Shown in pieces: positions 62,785-64,000 of a DNA stretch of 64,000 bases (the stretch's first letter is position 1; each line of letters begins with the position of its first letter). This DNA is from Terrimonas_A sp051954695 (GTDB lineage Bacteria; Bacteroidota; Bacteroidia; Chitinophagales; Chitinophagaceae): the NCBI GenBank assembly GCA_051954695.1, contig JBQCHL010000016.1:50979-114978 (forward strand), read 5' to 3'. A program made the position numbers and the translations under genes. Below the pieces are notes generated by a model. That model was not told the DNA's origin, made no database searches, and was given only the letters and a program-made list of their open reading frames with translations.

Positions 62785-62867
62785 ATCCCTGTAAAACAAT
62801 TTCTGTTCCAGTGTTCGGGAAAGCCGGATTGAAAAAATCAATATCTTAGTATTACTATAGTATCATT

Positions 62868-63938
62868 ATGCCTACATTCAACGACCGGATCAGACAGGTA
62901 CTTCTTTTATCCATCATTATTTTACTGGCCTATCTTGTTATTATCGAATTGCAGGTTTTTCTTCCCGGGTTGCTGGGCGCACTTACCTTATATATCCTTA
63001 GCCGGGCCAATTATTTCCAGTTGATCTATAACCGTAAATGGAAAAAAGGGTGGGCTGCCGGTTTATTCATCATATACTATTTATTCCTGCTTGGCCTGCC
63101 CATTTACCTGGCCATTACATTGATCAGTCCCAAGATCAATGCATTCCTTGCCGATCCTAACTCGATGGTCAATGCTGCCAAAAGTTCGCTTGAAACAATA
63201 CAGGCAAAAATTGGTTTCACCTTGGTTTCAGAAGCAACGCTGACCAATTCATTAAGTAAACTGACCACTTTTATTCCCGGTGTATTGAACAGCACAGCCA
63301 ACCTGATCAGCAACCTGGCCATCATGCTTTTTATTTTATACAATATGTTGGTCAACGGGAGAGAGATTGAAAGACTGCTTAACCAAGTTATCCCGTTGAA
63401 GCAGGAGAACATTAATATGCTGGCTGCTGAAACAAAAAAAATGGTAAGGGCAAACGCATTGGGCATTCCTTTGATCTCCATTATCCAGGGGCTGGTGGCC
63501 ACGCTTGGTTATTTTATTTTTGGAGTAAACGAATGGGGATTGTGGGGATTTCTTACCGGGGCTTTTGCGTTCTTCCCGGTAGTAGGAACAATGATAGTGT
63601 GGGTGCCGTTGGTGATATATATGTTTGCCGTAGGTGATACCTGGAATGCTACGTGGCTTACATTATACAGTGCTGTTGTAACCGGAAATGTAGATTATAT
63701 AGCAAGGATCACTTTATTGAAAAGAATGGGAAATGTTCATCCGGTGATCACTATCCTGGGAGTGATCGTAGGGCTTGGGCTATTCGGGTTTATCGGTTTG
63801 ATATTCGGGCCTTTACTGATCAGTTACATTATTGTTTTGTTCCGGATATACATGAACGAATTTGTAAACAAGAATGCCGTTGTTGAAGTGGTGGAGAACA
63901 AAAAGGGAACAGAAGAAGGAGGAAACGGACAACAATAG
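62868..63938 (+). CDS. AI-2E family transporter
   Basis: A 356-residue membrane protein of the AI-2E (PF01594) family with about seven to eight transmembrane helices. VLLLSIIILLAYLVIIELQV (helix 1) and the late segments GLVATLGYFIFGVNEWGLWG, FLTGAFAFFPVVGTMIVWVP and VHPVITILGVIVGLGLFGFI are typical. The family includes exporters of various compounds and Na+/H+ antiporters, so AI-2 itself is not implied. The TAG stop overlaps the AGTACATCC flank of palindrome copy 2. Confidence 0.9.
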   Translation: MPTFNDRIRQVLLLSIIILLAYLVIIELQVFLPGLLGALTLYILSRANYFQLIYNRKWKKGWAAGLFIIYYLFLLGLPIYLAITLISPKINAFLADPNSMVNAAKSSLETIQAKIGFTLVSEATLTNSLSKLTTFIPGVLNSTANLISNLAIMLFILYNMLVNGREIERLLNQVIPLKQENINMLAAETKKMVRANALGIPLISIIQGLVATLGYFIFGVNEWGLWGFLTGAFAFFPVVGTMIVWVPLVIYMFAVGDTWNATWLTLYSAVVTGNVDYIARITLLKRMGNVHPVITILGVIVGLGLFGFIGLIFGPLLISYIIVLFRIYMNEFVNKNAVVEVVENKKGTEEGGNGQQ

Positions 63939-63943
63939 TACAT

Positions 63944-64000
63944 CCTTCCCGTCTTCCCGCCTTACCGGTAAGTTTGTACCGGTAAGGCGGGAAGACGGGA
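63944..64000. repeat. GC-rich palindrome, copy 2 (cut by window edge)
   Basis: The left arm (63944-63970) CCTTCCCGTCTTCCCGCC plus TTACCGGTA pairs over 24 visible nt with the right arm (63977-64000), around the 6-nt loop AGTTTG. Compared with copy 1 at 6457-6518, one T is missing in the left arm (GTCTT against GTTCTT) and the matching A is missing in the right arm (AGACGGG against AGAACGGG). Both copies share the left flank AGTACATCC and follow a forward gene. Confidence 0.85.

Overview
The window looks like a chromosomal segment of a Bacteroidota member, most likely family Chitinophagaceae (inferred, not tested by search). The reasons are moderate AT-richness, promoters of the Bacteroidota type (TTTG, 19-21 nt, TAnnTTTG; a perfect one precedes the tRNA), LytS/LytTR two-component pairs, many signal peptides ending in AQ, Cys-anchored lipoproteins, and a type IX secretion (T9SS) type-B substrate beside PorP/SprF and OmpA-like genes. 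I found no phage, integrase, transposase, plasmid or CRISPR features.

Layout. 1-10.6 kb is mostly housekeeping: a partial ornithine aminotransferase, ispE, a bifunctional nuclease, etfBA, a TPR protein, tilS, and an operon of two M16 peptidases (one catalytic, one inactive), rlmH and a rhomboid protease. 10.6-26.9 kb holds tRNA-Arg(ACG), a LytTR regulator/LytS-type kinase pair, a secreted GH13 amylase with two lipoprotein genes, a HExxH metallopeptidase, an LVIVD lipoprotein with a putative barrel protein, a MacB/FtsX-type permease divergent from a second LytS/LytTR pair, and an S15 hydrolase.

27-38 kb is an accessory patchwork of small stress-type genes (DUF72, cytoplasmic amylase, SPW protein, dodecin, DUF6496, DUF4142, DUF6766, DUF892) mixed with decaying genes: an fpg/nei pseudogene, a short-chain dehydrogenase fragment, a half-length CinA and an unrecognised remnant. 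It also contains an NtrC-like regulator whose ATPase motifs are lost. Several small proteins here are below 60 residues.

38-51 kb has an orphan NarL-type regulator and a T9SS surface operon: a 2731-residue repeat protein with a gliding-motility-type C-terminal domain, PorP/SprF, and a TPR-PD40-carboxypeptidase-regulatory protein with two OmpA domains. 51.6-57.1 kb is a sugar-use locus: AraC regulator, phytanoyl-CoA dioxygenase-like protein, GH127 and GH13 enzymes. 57-64 kb has an MBL hydrolase, a 1.07-kb intergenic region with a tandemly duplicated unit of about 287 bp that looks like two small RNA genes, a SnoaL-like protein, DinB, a short AraC regulator, an AsmA-like protein and an AI-2E family transporter.

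The most unusual non-coding signals are the tandem small-RNA-like duplication (58.1-58.7 kb), a long GC-rich palindrome present twice with a compensatory base change between its arms (6457-6518 and the right edge of the window), and a small GAATGGCG-type repeat at 38.9 and 57.1 kb.
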